A stretch of DNA of 64,000 nt from Ruegeria atlantica. Lineage in GTDB: Bacteria > Pseudomonadota > Alphaproteobacteria > Rhodobacterales > Rhodobacteraceae. Shown here in pieces: positions 8,916 to 17,716 of this stretch (position 1 is its first letter; every line of letters starts with the position of its first letter). Position numbers and translations under genes: made by a program. Location of the stretch: the NCBI RefSeq assembly GCF_013033965.1, contig NZ_WQFE01000005.1, forward strand, positions 124,001 through 188,000, in the 5' to 3' direction. The notes below the pieces were generated by a model. That model had not been told where the DNA came from, made no database searches, and worked only from the letters and a program-made list of their open reading frames with translations.

Positions 8916-9589
8916 AGATCCGCTCCGGCCAGTTGAATCTGACGCTGGGAAATGCGCAAGACGCGGGCCTGAACCTGGCTTTTGGCGGCGCGTATCAGGC
9001 TCAGGTCATGGGTCGCGATCAGCACGGTTTTGCCCATCTTGTTCAACTCGACCAACAGGCGCAGCAACCGTTGGGACATTTCCCAATCCACGTTGCCGGT
9101 CGGTTCATCGGCCAACACAACGTCTGGCGACAGGATCACCGCCCTCGCCAACGCTGCACGCTGACGTTCACCCCCCGAAAGCTCGGGCGGAAGCGCATCA
9201 AGACGTGTGCCCAGCCCGACCCAGTTCAGCAATTCCAACAGGTCTTCTTTCTGAGCGTTCTCGCCCTTGCCAGACACCATCAATGGTAACGCGACGTTTT
9301 CAGCCAAGGTCATATGGTCCAGAAACCGGCAATCCTGATGCACGACTCCGACCCGGCGACGCAACAGTGCCATCTGATCCCGGTCCAGACGTGCTATGTC
9401 CTGCTCAAAAGCGTTCAGCCGGCCCGACGTGGGCAGCAACGCGCCATAACACAGCTTGAGCAATGTCGTCTTGCCCGCACCCGACGGACCTGTCAGAAAA
9501 TGGAACGACCCCGGCTGCAACTGAAGCGAAACATCGCTCAGCAATTCACCATCGCCATAGGTGTAGCTGACGTTTTCCAGCTCGATCAC
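8912..9589 (-). CDS. ftsE: Cell division ATP-binding protein FtsE
   Basis: ATPase of the FtsEX complex. The 225-residue protein has a complete ABC nucleotide-binding domain: Walker A GPSGAGKTT (about 35-43), Q-loop near VVHQD, signature LSGGERQR, Walker B VVLADEPTGNVD and the H-loop ATHD. The start codon is GTG (bases 9589-9587). It is the first gene of the leftward ftsE-ftsX-plsC-PPOX unit and diverges from the zinc-ribbon gene across a 184-base gap that must hold both promoters. Confidence 0.96.
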   Translation of the reverse strand: MIELENVSYTYGDGELLSDVSLQLQPGSFHFLTGPSGAGKTTLLKLCYGALLPTSGRLNAFEQDIARLDRDQMALLRRRVGVVHQDCRFLDHMTLAENVALPLMVSGKGENAQKEDLLELLNWVGLGTRLDALPPELSGGERQRAALARAVILSPDVVLADEPTGNVDWEMSQRLLRLLVELNKMGKTVLIATHDLSLIRAAKSQVQARVLRISQRQIQLAGADL

Positions 9590-9717
9590 AAGGGCCCCCG
9601 TTTATTGTTGCCGCTCTTCTTGCCCGAGCGCGGTTGTGGTTTCAATGCCTGCACCGGGTCGATTTGGTGACACTTGACGTTGGAAACCGAAAACACCCTT
9701 TGCTGTCAGGTCTTAAC

Positions 9718-9769
9718 GGAATATCATTCCTGAAAAAACTATTATCAGGTCGGCGCCCCGACCGGGAGG
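9718..9769 (+). promoter_or_regulatory. Palindrome and hairpin abutting the ribosome binding site of the zinc-ribbon gene
   Basis: Two symmetric elements precede the gene at 9774. GGAAT-ATC-ATTCC (9718-9730) is a candidate protein-binding palindrome. GGTCGG-CGCC-CCGACC (9748-9763) is a perfect 6-bp hairpin with a 4-base loop, ending directly against the GGGAGG ribosome binding site (9764-9769). If transcribed, this hairpin could modulate ribosome access. No known riboswitch is recognised. Confidence 0.4.
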
Positions 9770-9773
9770 CAGC

Positions 9774-10511
9774 ATGCGTCTTACTTGTCCGAATTGTGGT
9801 GCTCAGTACGAAGTACCAGACGAGGTCATCCCTGAGGAAGGCCGCGATGTGCAGTGTTCCAACTGCGAAAAGACATGGTTTCAGGCCAAGCACCCCGAAA
9901 CCGCGGCTGAACCGGTAAAGCCGGAACCCGCTACGCCCGTGGTCGAACCTGCGGCAAAGGCAGCAAGCACAGAGATTGTCGCGAAGCCTGTCGAAGAGCC
10001 CAAATCAGCGCCAGAGCCCGCCGAGGCATCCTCAACCGGGAATGTCGATCCGGCTGTTGCCAATATCCTCAAGGAAGAGGCAGAACGGGAAGCGGACCTA
10101 CGCGCGCAGGAAGGCGGCAGCCTTGAGACGCAGACCGATTTGGCGCTAGACGCACCTCCCGAAGTGGAAAAGGCCGCCAAGGACCTGATCGCAACGGAAA
10201 CCGCGAAGGATTCCGGTCAGAAAGACGCACTGCCCGATGTCGAGGCAATCAATTCCAGCCTGCGCAGTGACGATCCCCTGCCAAAGTTGGACGAGGATGT
10301 GCCCCCGCCACGAAAATCCGGCGGATTCCGGCGCGGGTTTCTGCTGATTCTGATCATCGGGGTGATCCTGCTGCTGATTTACAGCAACTCGCAGAAGATT
10401 TCCGAAGCGGTCCCGCAGGCCGATCCGGTTCTCAGCAGCTATGTCTCGCTGGTCGATCAGGCACGTTTGTGGATTGAGACACAGGCCGGCTCAGGCACGT
10501 CTCAGAACTGA
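9774..10511 (+). CDS. Zinc-ribbon membrane protein (MJ0042-type finger)
   Basis: A 245-residue protein with an N-terminal zinc ribbon: cysteines C5, C8, C28 and C31 in CPNCGAQYEVP...CSNC, the MJ0042 / zinc_ribbon_5 pattern. An acidic, Pro/Ala-rich low-complexity middle (about 40-180) follows, then one transmembrane helix (about 186-204, FLLILIIGVILLL) and a short C-terminal tail. The topology suggests a single-pass inner-membrane protein with a cytosolic finger. Function is unknown; similar proteins are widespread in alphaproteobacteria. It has a strong GGGAGG site, is divergent from ftsE and ends 7 bases from the convergent TIGR02302 gene. Confidence 0.85.
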   Translation: MRLTCPNCGAQYEVPDEVIPEEGRDVQCSNCEKTWFQAKHPETAAEPVKPEPATPVVEPAAKAASTEIVAKPVEEPKSAPEPAEASSTGNVDPAVANILKEEAEREADLRAQEGGSLETQTDLALDAPPEVEKAAKDLIATETAKDSGQKDALPDVEAINSSLRSDDPLPKLDEDVPPPRKSGGFRRGFLLILIIGVILLLIYSNSQKISEAVPQADPVLSSYVSLVDQARLWIETQAGSGTSQN

Positions 10512-10518
10512 CCTCACA

Positions 10519-13065
10519 TCAGAATCTCTCTAACAAACGTTTGAGATATTCCAGTTCGATCTGGGGGCGATCCGATTCCCCAGTCCGGCGGCGGATTTCG
10601 TCCAGCAACTCGCGCGCGCGGCGATAGACGTCTTCACCCTGCAGCAAGTTTTCGTCGGTCGAGATTGTGCCGTTGGCCCCGGGGCTGCGACCCAATGGGT
10701 CACGGTTGTTGGCTTGCATGTCGCCTTCCTGCGAACCCTGTCCCGGTTGGTTCTGCTGATTTTGCGCCAAAGCTTCGCCTAAAGAGCGCATACCTTCGCG
10801 AAGGGCCTCCATCGCCTCAGACTGCTGGTCGATGGCTTCGGCCAGATCGTCGCCACGCAGAGCTTCTTCGGCACCTTCCATCGCACGCCCGGCACGGTCC
10901 AGCGCATCGCGGGCAGCATCGCCCTCGGGGGTTCCAGCACCGGGCAATCCCTGCTGCTGGCGGTTCAGTTCATCGCGCAAAGCCTGTTGACGATCCGCAA
11001 GTGACCCTTGGCTTTGCTGGCCGCCGCCGCCCTGCTCATCGGTCCCCCGTCCTTGGCCACCCTGTCCTTCGTGACTCTGACCGCGTCCCTGCCCGCCCGA
11101 GCGGCCTTCGTTGCCCTGGCTTTCACCAGATTGCGCGCCGGGGTTGAACTGTTCCTGCAGATCTCGGAAGGCCTGATCACTTAGACCCTGCTGTTCGCGC
11201 AGAGTTTCTGCCAGCCCTTCCATCGCCTGCTGGCCTTCGGACTGCTGCCCCTGTCCCTGGCCCTGGGTGACGCGCATATTCTCCATCATCTGCTGGAACT
11301 CTTCCAAGGCCTGTTGCGCCTCGGCCATGCGGCCTTGCTCCATCAGTTCCTGAATGCGGTCCATCATGCGCTGCAGGTCGTCCTGCGTCATCTGCATGGT
11401 CTCGCCGTTCTGGCCTTGCTGGTTTTCGTCGAACTCGCCGTTCTCCTGTGCCAGCCGCTGCAACTGGCGCAGATAGTCCTGCGTCGCTTCACGCAGTTCC
11501 TGCATAAGTTCGGCGATCTCTTCGTCGGTGGCCCCGTTTTTCATTGCCTCGGTCAGGCGTTCCTGCGCACGGCGCATCCGTTCCAGCGCATCAGCAAGGG
11601 TGCCCTCTTCGATTAGCACCCCAAGCTCCCAAAGCGCTTCAGCAATTTCTGCCTGCTGTTCCGGCTTCAGCCCGTACTCGTTGAACATCTCTAACCGGCG
11701 CAGAATCACGCGCAGGCGCAGATAGGCGGTGTCGGAACGGAAAAGTTCTTCGGGCAGGTGCGATACTGCCCGCAACATCTGCGAAACCCGGGTTGCGTTT
11801 TCACGTGTCCACAGCAGGTCGCGGCGCTGTTCGATCACTGCTGCCGCCAACGGGTCAAAGAACCGGCGTGCGGGCAGCGCAGTCAGGTGTGGCTCGGATT
11901 GCGTTTCCTGCTCGGCCGCATCACGGGCCATCAGAGTAATTTTTACTGGCAAATGCGCCCAAGGGTGCTGCGAGAAATCCTCAATCAGGTCCTCGGTGAA
12001 ATCCGCCCGGTCGCCGGTGATTGGCATGGGCAGCTCAACCGATATGACTTCGCGCGGCTCAGGCGCGGCGGACAGGCCATACCGGCGGTCGACAGAGGTT
12101 AGATCCAGTTCGATCACCGCCGAGCCGGAAATGACCCCATAATCGTCGCTTGCAGCAAATGGCAGTTTCATCTGACCACCAGCCTCTGACTCGGCTGAAC
12201 CGGCTACGGCCACTTGAGGGGGAGCATCTGCGATGACGTTCAGCGTCCAGTCCCGGCCCGATGGGCCGTCGATCTTCAACTGCCCCGAGCGGTCGACAAC
12301 AAAATCCTGTTCCGGTTCGGTTGCCGCCTCGGTACCCAAGGGCGTGGTGTTTTCGGTCAGGCTGTGCGCGCCAACTTCTCCGTAAAAGCGCAGAGTGATG
12401 CGGCTGCCCTGCGGGACAGATAATGTCGGATCGGATTGATCGGCCAAATAGAGTGTCGGAAGCCCTGTATAACGCGGCGGCTCGACCCAGCCTTCCCAGC
12501 TGGGCCCCTGCCCGGCCACTGCAGCACCCGGCGTCATCTCGGCCACAGAGCCGATCCGCCAGAACGAACCGAACAGCGCCGCAATCACTAGCGCCAACAG
12601 CGCTGAATAGCGCAACGCAAAAGGGTCACGGTCGGCCAGCCGAAGATCGGGTTTGACGGGCTCTGCCTGCGCGACGCGTCGTGCCATCCGATTCTGGTGC
12701 GCGCGCCACAGGGCAACCGAATCCGCATCCTGGGAACCAATTGCCTGATCATCTATCAAAGCTTGAATTGGCCGCCCCGGCAGCGCCTCATCCAGCCGCA
12801 TCAACGCCTCGGCCCGCATCGGGAAATGGAATCGCCTTGCGCCAATAAACAGCGTCGCGGCCAAACCCAACAGCGCCACCGCGCCAACGCCCCAGACAAT
12901 TTCGACGCGGACCTCGTCATGCAAGCCCAGCATCAAAGCCGCCAGAATGGCCATCAAAACCGAGAAAAATGGCCAAAACGCGCGCAAAAACTGCTCGGCC
13001 AGCATTCCTGCGTGCGTCAGCCACAGGGACAGTCTTGGGATCGGCAGGTTGTGTTTTGCGCGCAA
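10519..13065 (-). CDS. TIGR02302 / DUF4175 family low-complexity membrane protein
   Basis: An 848-residue alphaproteobacterial protein of unknown function. Two N-terminal transmembrane helices (about 20-75) and a third near 150-170 are followed by a periplasmic-type region with Ig-like strands. A long Gln/Glu/Gly-rich segment (about 500-800) follows, with coiled-coil stretches such as QMMENMR and repeated GQGG, QGLP and EGQ runs. The start is probably the TTG at 13065, because AGGAGG lies five bases upstream and no ATG is well placed. It follows lysA after 36 bases on the same strand, a neighbourhood seen in related genomes. Confidence 0.88.
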   Translation of the reverse strand: MRAKHNLPIPRLSLWLTHAGMLAEQFLRAFWPFFSVLMAILAALMLGLHDEVRVEIVWGVGAVALLGLAATLFIGARRFHFPMRAEALMRLDEALPGRPIQALIDDQAIGSQDADSVALWRAHQNRMARRVAQAEPVKPDLRLADRDPFALRYSALLALVIAALFGSFWRIGSVAEMTPGAAVAGQGPSWEGWVEPPRYTGLPTLYLADQSDPTLSVPQGSRITLRFYGEVGAHSLTENTTPLGTEAATEPEQDFVVDRSGQLKIDGPSGRDWTLNVIADAPPQVAVAGSAESEAGGQMKLPFAASDDYGVISGSAVIELDLTSVDRRYGLSAAPEPREVISVELPMPITGDRADFTEDLIEDFSQHPWAHLPVKITLMARDAAEQETQSEPHLTALPARRFFDPLAAAVIEQRRDLLWTRENATRVSQMLRAVSHLPEELFRSDTAYLRLRVILRRLEMFNEYGLKPEQQAEIAEALWELGVLIEEGTLADALERMRRAQERLTEAMKNGATDEEIAELMQELREATQDYLRQLQRLAQENGEFDENQQGQNGETMQMTQDDLQRMMDRIQELMEQGRMAEAQQALEEFQQMMENMRVTQGQGQGQQSEGQQAMEGLAETLREQQGLSDQAFRDLQEQFNPGAQSGESQGNEGRSGGQGRGQSHEGQGGQGRGTDEQGGGGQQSQGSLADRQQALRDELNRQQQGLPGAGTPEGDAARDALDRAGRAMEGAEEALRGDDLAEAIDQQSEAMEALREGMRSLGEALAQNQQNQPGQGSQEGDMQANNRDPLGRSPGANGTISTDENLLQGEDVYRRARELLDEIRRRTGESDRPQIELEYLKRLLERF

Positions 13066-13101
13066 AGCGGGCCTCCTGATCGGGCCCGCGCGCCTATCGC
13101 G

Positions 13102-14367
13102 TCAAAGCCACTCAGGTATGGTATCGCGGTTTATGATTTCGTCAAAGCTTGGGCGTTCACGAATAACTGCAAATTGATCCCCATGCACAAGAACCTCTGG
13201 GATCAGGGGCCGGGTGTTATATTCGCTGGACATCACCGCACCATAGGCACCGGCACTGCGGAAGACGACCAGATCACCCGGTGCCAGCGGTGGCATGTTG
13301 CGCTGTTTGGCGAATGTATCACCGGTTTCGCAGACCGGACCAACGATATCATAGGGCTGCTGTTCGACGCCTGGAGCAGGTTCATTTACGGCCACGATGT
13401 CATGATGTGCCTCGTACATCGCCGGACGGATCAGGTCGTTCATCGCGCCGTCGAGGATCAGGAAGTCACGACCTTCGCCAGATTTCACGTAAATTACCTT
13501 GCTGACCATCAGACCGGCGTTTCCGGCAATCAGCCGGCCGGGTTCGATCTCGATCTCACAGCCCAGATGGCCCAGCGTTTTCTTGATCAACGCACCATAT
13601 TCCACTGGCAACGGTGGTGCGTCATTCGCGCGGGTGTATGGAATGCCCAAGCCCCCGCCCAAATCCAGACGGCGGATATTGTGACCTTCAGACCGCAGCT
13701 TTTCCGTGAGTTCGGCGACCTTAGTGTAGGCCATCTCGAACGGCTCTAACTCAGTCAGTTGCGAGCCGATATGGACGTCGATACCGATCACCTCCAGCCC
13801 CGGAAGGCTGGCCGCATGTGCATAGACCTCGGAGGCGCGCGCGATTGGGATCCCAAACTTGTTCTCGGACTTGCCAGTCGCGATCTTGGCGTGGGTTTTG
13901 GCGTCCACATCCGGGTTCACCCGAACGGTGATTGGCGCGACCACTCCCAGCTCCAACGCGATGGTGTTGATCACTTCCATCTCGGGCTCGGATTCCACGT
14001 TGAACTGGCGGATGCCGCCACTCAGCGCAGTCCGTATCTCATCCGCGGTTTTGCCAACTCCTGAGAACACGATCTTGTCACCGGGCACTCCGGCGGCCTT
14101 GGCGCGCAGATATTCTCCGCCCGAGACCACATCCATCCCGGCCCCCGCCTGCGCCAACGTCTTTAGAATCGCCTGATTACTGGCGGCTTTCATCGCATAG
14201 CAGACCAGATGATCCGTTCCGTCCAACGCGTCATCGAACAGTTGGAAATGCCGTAGCAGAGTCGCGGTGGAATAGACGTAGAACGGGGTTCCGACCGCAG
14301 CAGCGATTTCGGAGATAGGGACATCCTCGGCGTAAAGCGCGCCGTCGCGGTAGAGAAAGTGATCCAT
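13102..14367 (-). CDS. lysA: Diaminopimelate decarboxylase
   Basis: PLP-dependent enzyme that turns meso-diaminopimelate into L-lysine. The 421-residue protein has the PLP lysine K60 in CYAMKAASN, the HIGSQL segment, the glycine-rich phosphate-binding region LDLGGGLGIPY and the EPGRLI motif. The C-terminal catalytic cysteine lies in GPVCETGDTFA. Length and motifs are normal for fold-III DapDC. It lies downstream of argH and two mini-lipoprotein genes on the same strand. Confidence 0.96.
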   Translation of the reverse strand: MDHFLYRDGALYAEDVPISEIAAAVGTPFYVYSTATLLRHFQLFDDALDGTDHLVCYAMKAASNQAILKTLAQAGAGMDVVSGGEYLRAKAAGVPGDKIVFSGVGKTADEIRTALSGGIRQFNVESEPEMEVINTIALELGVVAPITVRVNPDVDAKTHAKIATGKSENKFGIPIARASEVYAHAASLPGLEVIGIDVHIGSQLTELEPFEMAYTKVAELTEKLRSEGHNIRRLDLGGGLGIPYTRANDAPPLPVEYGALIKKTLGHLGCEIEIEPGRLIAGNAGLMVSKVIYVKSGEGRDFLILDGAMNDLIRPAMYEAHHDIVAVNEPAPGVEQQPYDIVGPVCETGDTFAKQRNMPPLAPGDLVVFRSAGAYGAVMSSEYNTRPLIPEVLVHGDQFAVIRERPSFDEIINRDTIPEWL

Positions 14368-14420
14368 ACCTGCGCGCTTAGACCGAAACGGCCTCGCGGA
14401 TCAATGGATTCCGCGCAAGA

Positions 14421-14570
14421 TCAGTTCGATGTGGAAATGCCGACCTGGCCATAGCCCGAAATCGAGACCCCGGAACCACCCGAATTCGCCTCGGCTTTGG
14501 GCCGAGGTTTGTACGAGGGATCACATGCCGCCAGAACAACGAAGGACAAGATCAGGCCGATGGTTTTCAT
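14421..14570 (-). CDS. Mini-lipoprotein A (49 residues)
   Basis: A very short gene read by eye. The protein starts MKTIGLILSFVVLAAC, a complete lipoprotein signal with lipobox LAAC (lipidated Cys16), so the mature part is only 34 residues. That part is Lys/Pro-rich (DPSYKPRPK) and then Gly/Ser-rich, ending VSISGYGQVGIS. The stop is TGA at 14421-14423. A purine-rich AAGAAG lies upstream. It resembles its neighbour at 14652 in design: lipobox, short linker, Gly/Ser/Val tail. A role in the envelope is likely, but function is unknown. It lies 53 bases before lysA. Confidence 0.7.
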   Translation of the reverse strand: MKTIGLILSFVVLAACDPSYKPRPKAEANSGGSGVSISGYGQVGISTSN

Positions 14571-14651
14571 TGTCTCAGCTTCTTTTTGGATTTGGCGCAG
14601 GGCTATTCTGCCATACAGATAGGCATGGTTTTGCTAGTTTTCTATACGCGA

Positions 14652-14834
14652 TTACAGCCCCAAAAAGACGCCGAGCCCACCGCGTTGCAAGCCAACACCG
14701 ACACCGCCATAGGTGCCGCTGCTGCCGACGCCAATATTGGCGCTCATTGACGGTTGGATGGGTTCACCATCCGCTCCGCACCCGGCCAGGGCAAACCCGG
14801 CCGTGATCAGAATGACCACACGTAGTATCTGCAT
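14652..14834 (-). CDS. Mini-lipoprotein B (60 residues) coupled to argH
   Basis: A 60-residue lipoprotein precursor. The start at 14834 overlaps the argH stop by one base (TGATG); an upstream start would run into argH. The signal is [19 protein letters not shown] with lipobox ALAGC (Cys19). The 42-residue mature part ends in a Gly/Val-rich tail (VGSSGTYGGVGVGL). It is probably an outer- or inner-membrane-anchored mini-lipoprotein of unknown function. Small lipoproteins after argH are known from related genomes but are easily missed by gene callers. Confidence 0.75.
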   Translation of the reverse strand: MQILRVVILITAGFALAGCGADGEPIQPSMSANIGVGSSGTYGGVGVGLQRGGLGVFLGL

Positions 14835-16222
14835 CACACCAGCGCCTTCCATCGCTTGATCTGGGCGCGGACCTGGTCAGGCGCCGTGCCGCCATAGGAT
14901 TGGCGCGAGTTTACTGAATTTTCGACTGTAAGGACAGAATAGACATCATCGGTGATATCTGCGTGGACAGACTGCATGTCTTCCAGTGTCAGATCAGGCA
15001 GATCACAGCCCTTGCTTTCAGCCATTGCAACCAGCGAACCGGTGACGTGATGCGCATCGCGGAACGGCAGTCCCAGCACTCGGACCAGCCAATCGGCCAG
15101 ATCGGTCGCGGTCGAGAAACCGGATCCGGCAGCGGCGGCAAGACTGTCCCGGTTGGCGGTCATATCCTTGACCATGCCTTCCATCGCCGCCAATGCCAGC
15201 ATCCAGTTGTCGGCGGCATCAAAGACCTGCTCCTTGTCTTCCTGCATGTCCTTGGAATACGCCAGCGGCAATCCCTTCATAACCATCATCAGCGCAGTAT
15301 TCGCGCCGTAAATCCGCCCCACCTTGGCACGGATCAGTTCCGCGGCATCAGGGTTCTTTTTCTGCGGCATGATTGACGATCCGGTCGAGAACCGGTCAGA
15401 CAGCGTAACAAACCGGAACTGGGCCGAAGACCAGATCACCAACTCCTCGGCAAAGCGCGACAGGTGGACCGCACAGATCGAGGCGGCCGACAGGAATTCC
15501 AGCGCGAAATCGCGGTCGCTGACGGCATCCAGCGAGTTCGCGGCGGGGCGGTCAAAGCCCAGCGCCTCAGCCGTCATCTGACGATCGATGGGGAAGGACG
15601 TTCCAGCCAGCGCGGCGGCACCCAAGGGGGATTCGTTCATCCGAGCGCGGGCATCGCGAACGCGAGACAGGTCGCGGCCAAACATCTCGACATAGGCCAT
15701 CATGTGGTGGCCCCAAGTGACGGGCTGAGCGGTTTGCAGGTGGGTAAAGCCGGGCATGACCCAATCGGCCCCGGCCTCGGCCTGCGCCAAAAGGGCGCGG
15801 ATCAGGGCCAAAAGGCCCGATTCAGCCGCATCAAATTGATCGCGGACCCAGAGCTTAAAATCGGTCGCGACTTGGTCATTACGGCTACGGCCTGTATGCA
15901 AACGGCCCGCGGGCTCACCAATGATCTCTTTCAGGCGGGCCTCGACGTTCATGTGGATGTCTTCCAGCGCGGTCGAGAATTGAAACTCGCCGTTCTGGAT
16001 TTCTGACAAAACGGTGAGCAGCCCTTCCCGAATAGCTTCGGCATCACTATCACTTATAACGCCTGTGGCAGCCAACATGGCGGCATGGGCGCGCGAGCCT
16101 GCGATGTCCTGGGCTGCCATCCGCTGATCGAACCCGATCGAGGCATTGATCGCCTCCATGATCGCGTCTGGACCGGCGGCAAAGCGGCCGCCCCACATCT
16201 GGTTCGAAGATTGATCGGTCAT
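14834..16222 (-). CDS. argH: Argininosuccinate lyase
   Basis: Cleaves argininosuccinate to arginine and fumarate, the last step of arginine synthesis. The 462-residue protein has the fumarase/aspartase superfamily signature [12 protein letters not shown] with the catalytic serine loop, the HTGRSRNDQ substrate motif and [10 protein letters not shown]. It is of full, normal length. It starts only 21 bases from the divergent TlpA gene, so its promoter must overlap that gene's 5' end. No clear Shine-Dalgarno sequence precedes the ATG at 16222, which may mean a leaderless or weakly initiated message. Confidence 0.97.
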   Translation of the reverse strand: MTDQSSNQMWGGRFAAGPDAIMEAINASIGFDQRMAAQDIAGSRAHAAMLAATGVISDSDAEAIREGLLTVLSEIQNGEFQFSTALEDIHMNVEARLKEIIGEPAGRLHTGRSRNDQVATDFKLWVRDQFDAAESGLLALIRALLAQAEAGADWVMPGFTHLQTAQPVTWGHHMMAYVEMFGRDLSRVRDARARMNESPLGAAALAGTSFPIDRQMTAEALGFDRPAANSLDAVSDRDFALEFLSAASICAVHLSRFAEELVIWSSAQFRFVTLSDRFSTGSSIMPQKKNPDAAELIRAKVGRIYGANTALMMVMKGLPLAYSKDMQEDKEQVFDAADNWMLALAAMEGMVKDMTANRDSLAAAAGSGFSTATDLADWLVRVLGLPFRDAHHVTGSLVAMAESKGCDLPDLTLEDMQSVHADITDDVYSVLTVENSVNSRQSYGGTAPDQVRAQIKRWKALV

Positions 16223-16243
16223 GTAAGAAAACCCGGAGTTGAT

Positions 16244-16810
16244 ATGCGCCTATTTCGTCTGATCCCCCTTTATATGGCCCTTGCCCTGGGTGCAAACGCG
16301 GCTTTGGCCACGGATGCCGAAACTCTGGCGCCGCTGCGGGAAGACACCCTTAAACGGTTGATCCTGCACAAAGAGCCAAAGCCCGTAGAGGCCGTTGAAT
16401 TTCAGCTTGAGGATGACGGTGGCGTAGCAACGCTTGAGGACTACAAGGGCAAATACGTTCTGCTAAACTTCTGGGCCACCTGGTGTGCCCCCTGCCGCAA
16501 GGAAATGCCTCAGATTGCCGAGCTTCAAGAAGAGTTCGGAGGCGACAAGTTCGAGGTCCTGACGCTGGCCACCGGGCGCAATTCACCGGCCGGGATCAAG
16601 AAGTTCTTCGAGGAAAACGGCATCGATAACCTGCCCCGTCATCAGGACCCCCAATCGGCAGTTGCCCGCAAAATGGGCGTAATCGCTTTGCCGATCACCG
16701 TCATTCTGGACCCTGACGGCAATGAAATCGCCCGCCTGATCGGAGATGCCGAGTGGAATTCCGATAGCGCCAAGGCGATCGTTTCAACTCTGGTCGGGGC
16801 GGAAAGTTAA
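16244..16810 (+). CDS. TlpA-like thiol:disulfide thioredoxin, exported
   Basis: A 188-residue thioredoxin-fold protein of the TlpA/ResA type. It has an N-terminal signal (about 1-23, [17 protein letters not shown]) and the redox motif WCAPC in [16 protein letters not shown] cis-Pro loop follows in [11 protein letters not shown]. Acting in the periplasm, such proteins reduce disulfides, often for cytochrome c or cytochrome oxidase maturation; the partner here is not shown. The ATG at 16244 is chosen because GGAG precedes it and the signal peptide begins there. It is divergent from argH. Confidence 0.9.
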   Translation: MRLFRLIPLYMALALGANAALATDAETLAPLREDTLKRLILHKEPKPVEAVEFQLEDDGGVATLEDYKGKYVLLNFWATWCAPCRKEMPQIAELQEEFGGDKFEVLTLATGRNSPAGIKKFFEENGIDNLPRHQDPQSAVARKMGVIALPITVILDPDGNEIARLIGDAEWNSDSAKAIVSTLVGAES

Positions 16811-16871
16811 CCGAACAAGAGTAATACCGAATCGTGGTAGTCTCTCTGGTGTTTAATCAGGGAGACTAGTT

Positions 16872-17240
16872 ATGAATCATCTAATTTTGTTTTCTATCAT
16901 TGCTGTTTCTATTACAGCTGCGGGAGTCGCTCAGGCAGATTATAAGCGCATCAAAAATGCAGATCAGTTCAACACTCAGTTGGTCGGCAAAAAACTGACC
17001 GATGAGCAAGGAAACGTATTTATTGCCAACGCCGACGGCACGGTTTCAGCTAAGTTGACAAGCGGCAAGAAATTCAGCGGCAGTTGGGTTTGGAACAAGA
17101 AATTCTGGTGCCGCAACGGCGTGCTGGACGGCAAGGCGCTTGGAACCGACTGCCAGGTTTGGGAAATTGACGGAAACTCGGCGCGTATGACCCGGGAAAA
17201 GGGCAAGGGCAAAACAACCGTTTACAAGGTTTCAAACTAG
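16872..17240 (+). CDS. Secreted protein of unknown function
   Basis: A 122-residue protein with a Sec signal peptide (about 1-22, LFSIIAVSITAAGVAQA). The basic, compact mature domain contains two cysteines (WCRNGV, DCQVWEI) that may form a disulfide. The 5' end is visibly AT-richer than the neighbours. The domain looks like small beta-rich periplasmic proteins with a KKLTDEQGN...DGTV pattern, but no family is recognised. A GGGAGA site lies before the ATG. Confidence 0.75.
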   Translation: MNHLILFSIIAVSITAAGVAQADYKRIKNADQFNTQLVGKKLTDEQGNVFIANADGTVSAKLTSGKKFSGSWVWNKKFWCRNGVLDGKALGTDCQVWEIDGNSARMTREKGKGKTTVYKVSN

Positions 17241-17276
17241 CTTCCCCCCATACACTCTATCTCGTGATACACTATT

Positions 17277-17296
17277 CCTGCCCTACTTTGGGCAGG
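17277..17296 (+). terminator. Small hairpin after the secreted protein gene
   Basis: A perfect 7-bp stem CCTGCCC / GGGCAGG with loop TACTTT lies 37 bases after the previous stop and 31 bases before the next start. No T-run follows. It may be a weak terminator or an untranslated-region structure. Confidence 0.35.
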
Positions 17297-17326
17297 ACAA
17301 TCTGTACGCTTGGAATGGAGGCGACG

Positions 17327-17656
17327 ATGAGACCAGTGGTGTTACTGATTGGACGCTTGCCAAATGTGATCGGAGATGTTGCGCGGCAACTTGATCACCT
17401 TCCGATCCAATGGCTTGGCGCGCATGATCAGGAAGAAGTCAAACGGCAGCTGGACGAAGAACCGCGCATCACTTGTGCGATCATGGGGGCGGGTCTTGAT
17501 GACAGGATACGCGGCGAGATGGTGGGCATCATTGCGGCGCGTCGGCCGGATATCTGCATCCACCTCAAGGATCGCGCGTCCGGCCCCGAAGGGTTGGTGC
17601 CTTTTGTGCAAAGGGTCGTTCAGTATGAAATTCTGGACAGTCTGGAACATAGCTGA
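17327..17656 (+). CDS. Small cytosolic protein of unknown function
   Basis: A 109-residue protein starting MRPVVLLIGRLPNVIGDVA. Alternating hydrophobic strands and helices (VVLLIG, ITCAIMGAG, GIIAARRPDICIHL) suggest a Rossmann- or receiver-like fold, but the aspartate and lysine pattern of response regulators is not evident. No signal or membrane segment is present. The ATG at 17327 has GGAGG about 6 bases upstream. Function is unknown. It is followed 60 bases later by a membrane-anchored unknown and a sterol-desaturase-like gene. Confidence 0.65.
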   Translation: MRPVVLLIGRLPNVIGDVARQLDHLPIQWLGAHDQEEVKRQLDEEPRITCAIMGAGLDDRIRGEMVGIIAARRPDICIHLKDRASGPEGLVPFVQRVVQYEILDSLEHS

Positions 17657-17716
17657 CGCCACGCCACCTTTGACAGCCCGCCTGTCGCTTTGCACTCTGC
17701 CGGGCGGGAGGACGGA

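Noticed and set aside
10965-11300. Repetitive-looking DNA that might be a tandem repeat or CRISPR-like array
   Set aside because: The repeats are irregular codons for Gln, Gly and Glu inside the TIGR02302 reading frame, without constant spacers.
12697-13749. 350-residue plus-strand frame opposite the TIGR02302 and lysA genes
   Set aside because: It is antisense to a firmly identified lysA and carries Gln/Arg-rich low complexity from the reversed coding DNA.
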